Shown here piece after piece: positions 6,408-6,550 of a DNA stretch of 6,550 bases. Position numbers and translations under genes: made by a program. The DNA comes from Eubacteriales bacterium (lineage in GTDB: Bacteria > Bacillota > Clostridia > Oscillospirales > Acutalibacteraceae), in NCBI GenBank assembly GCA_030529125.1, contig JAUMXP010000094.1, forward strand, positions 1-6,550, read 5' to 3'. The notes under the pieces were generated by a model that did not search any database, was not told the origin of the DNA, and was given only the letters and a program-made list of their open reading frames with translations. Within the stretch, counting starts at the first letter, position 1. Each line of letters opens with the position of its first letter.

Positions 6408-6423
6408 TTATTGTAAAGACATT
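6400..6423. repeat. Inverted repeat overlapping the licD -35 box, possible operator
   Basis: AATGTC (6400-6405) and GACATT (6418-6423) form a 6-bp inverted repeat with a 12-nt spacer. One arm overlaps the TTGACA -35 box. The geometry suits a dimeric repressor blocking RNA polymerase, but in DNA this rich in A and T a 6-bp repeat may be chance. Confidence 0.3.
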
Positions 6424-6550
6424 GTTATTAGTTTATTACTTATATTTATATACATAAAAACCGGACATGTTCGAGCTTGGTAAAATTGGTGTCGGATCTT
6501 ATATATATGAGCGTGTTTTTTTGTTGACACATATATGTGAAGTTTGGTAT
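6408..6550. other. AT-rich intergenic region upstream of the licD operon
   Basis: No coding frame with a ribosome site is visible here on either strand. The first part (6408-6460) is almost entirely A and T. From 6461 to 6500 there is a more mixed stretch holding a near-palindrome CGGACATGTTCG (6462-6473). Then comes TATATATA (about 6500-6508), a T-run (6515-6522) and the palindrome and possible -35 box at the right edge. It probably separates the operon from a gene beyond 6550. Confidence 0.6.
6524..6550 (+). promoter_or_regulatory. Possible outward-facing promoter with an internal 12-bp palindrome, cut by the window edge
   Basis: On the plus strand an exact TTGACA (6524-6529) is followed, 18 nt later, by TAT at the last three bases of the window, which could begin a -10 box. 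A perfect 12-bp palindrome CACATATATGTG (6528-6539) overlaps the -35 box and spacer, as an operator would. The -10 box cannot be read in full, so this is only a candidate for a gene diverging to the right. Confidence 0.3.

Noticed and set aside
6462..6473. Near-palindrome CGGACATGTTCG as a Gram-positive LexA (SOS) box
   Set aside because: The known box is CGAAC-N4-GTTCG. Here the half-sites are only 2 nt apart and one is altered, so the spacing is wrong.

Overview
The window looks like chromosomal DNA of an anaerobic low-to-moderate-GC Firmicute, most likely a gut or rumen clostridium. The pointers are strong AGGAGG-type ribosome sites, short intergenic gaps, a near-consensus housekeeping promoter and the style of the DAHP synthase C-terminus. 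No 16S rRNA or other marker is present, so this placement is an inference. I see no tRNA, rRNA, CRISPR, insertion sequence or other mobile element.

Layout: positions 1-363 (+) hold the last 120 codons of an AroG-type DAHP synthase. It ends at a strong hairpin (369-398) that can terminate both strands, because the gene converges on a five-gene minus-strand operon. In transcription order the operon is: a double-domain LicD phosphotransferase (6301-4667), an IspD/TarI-type cytidylyltransferase (4650-3937), a GatZ/KbaZ family protein (3935-2610), a GatD-like zinc dehydrogenase (2587-1541) and a membrane acyltransferase-3 protein (1529-402). Gaps between the genes are 16, 1, 22 and 11 nt. A TTGACA-17-TATAAT promoter lies at 6407-6379, about 70 nt ahead of the licD start. 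The remaining 6408-6550 is AT-rich intergenic DNA with short inverted repeats and a possible outward promoter at the right edge.

How the genes could work together: GatZ and GatD homologues are usually parts of galactitol/tagatose catabolism. Here they sit between a CTP-dependent sugar-alcohol-phosphate activating enzyme and a LicD transferase, with no GatY aldolase, PTS or kinase gene. The simplest reading is a biosynthetic cassette: fructose-6-phosphate is 4-epimerised to tagatose-6-phosphate (GatZ-like), reduced to galactitol-1-phosphate (GatD-like), activated with CTP to CDP-galactitol (TarI/IspD-like), and transferred as a galactitol-phosphate group to a surface glycan (LicD). The acyltransferase would O-acetylate the same glycan. 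The enzyme families are well supported by sequence. The pathway and its product are inference.

A second notable point is the LicD protein. It appears to be a tandem duplication whose N-terminal copy has lost the catalytic Asp cluster, while the C-terminal copy is canonical.
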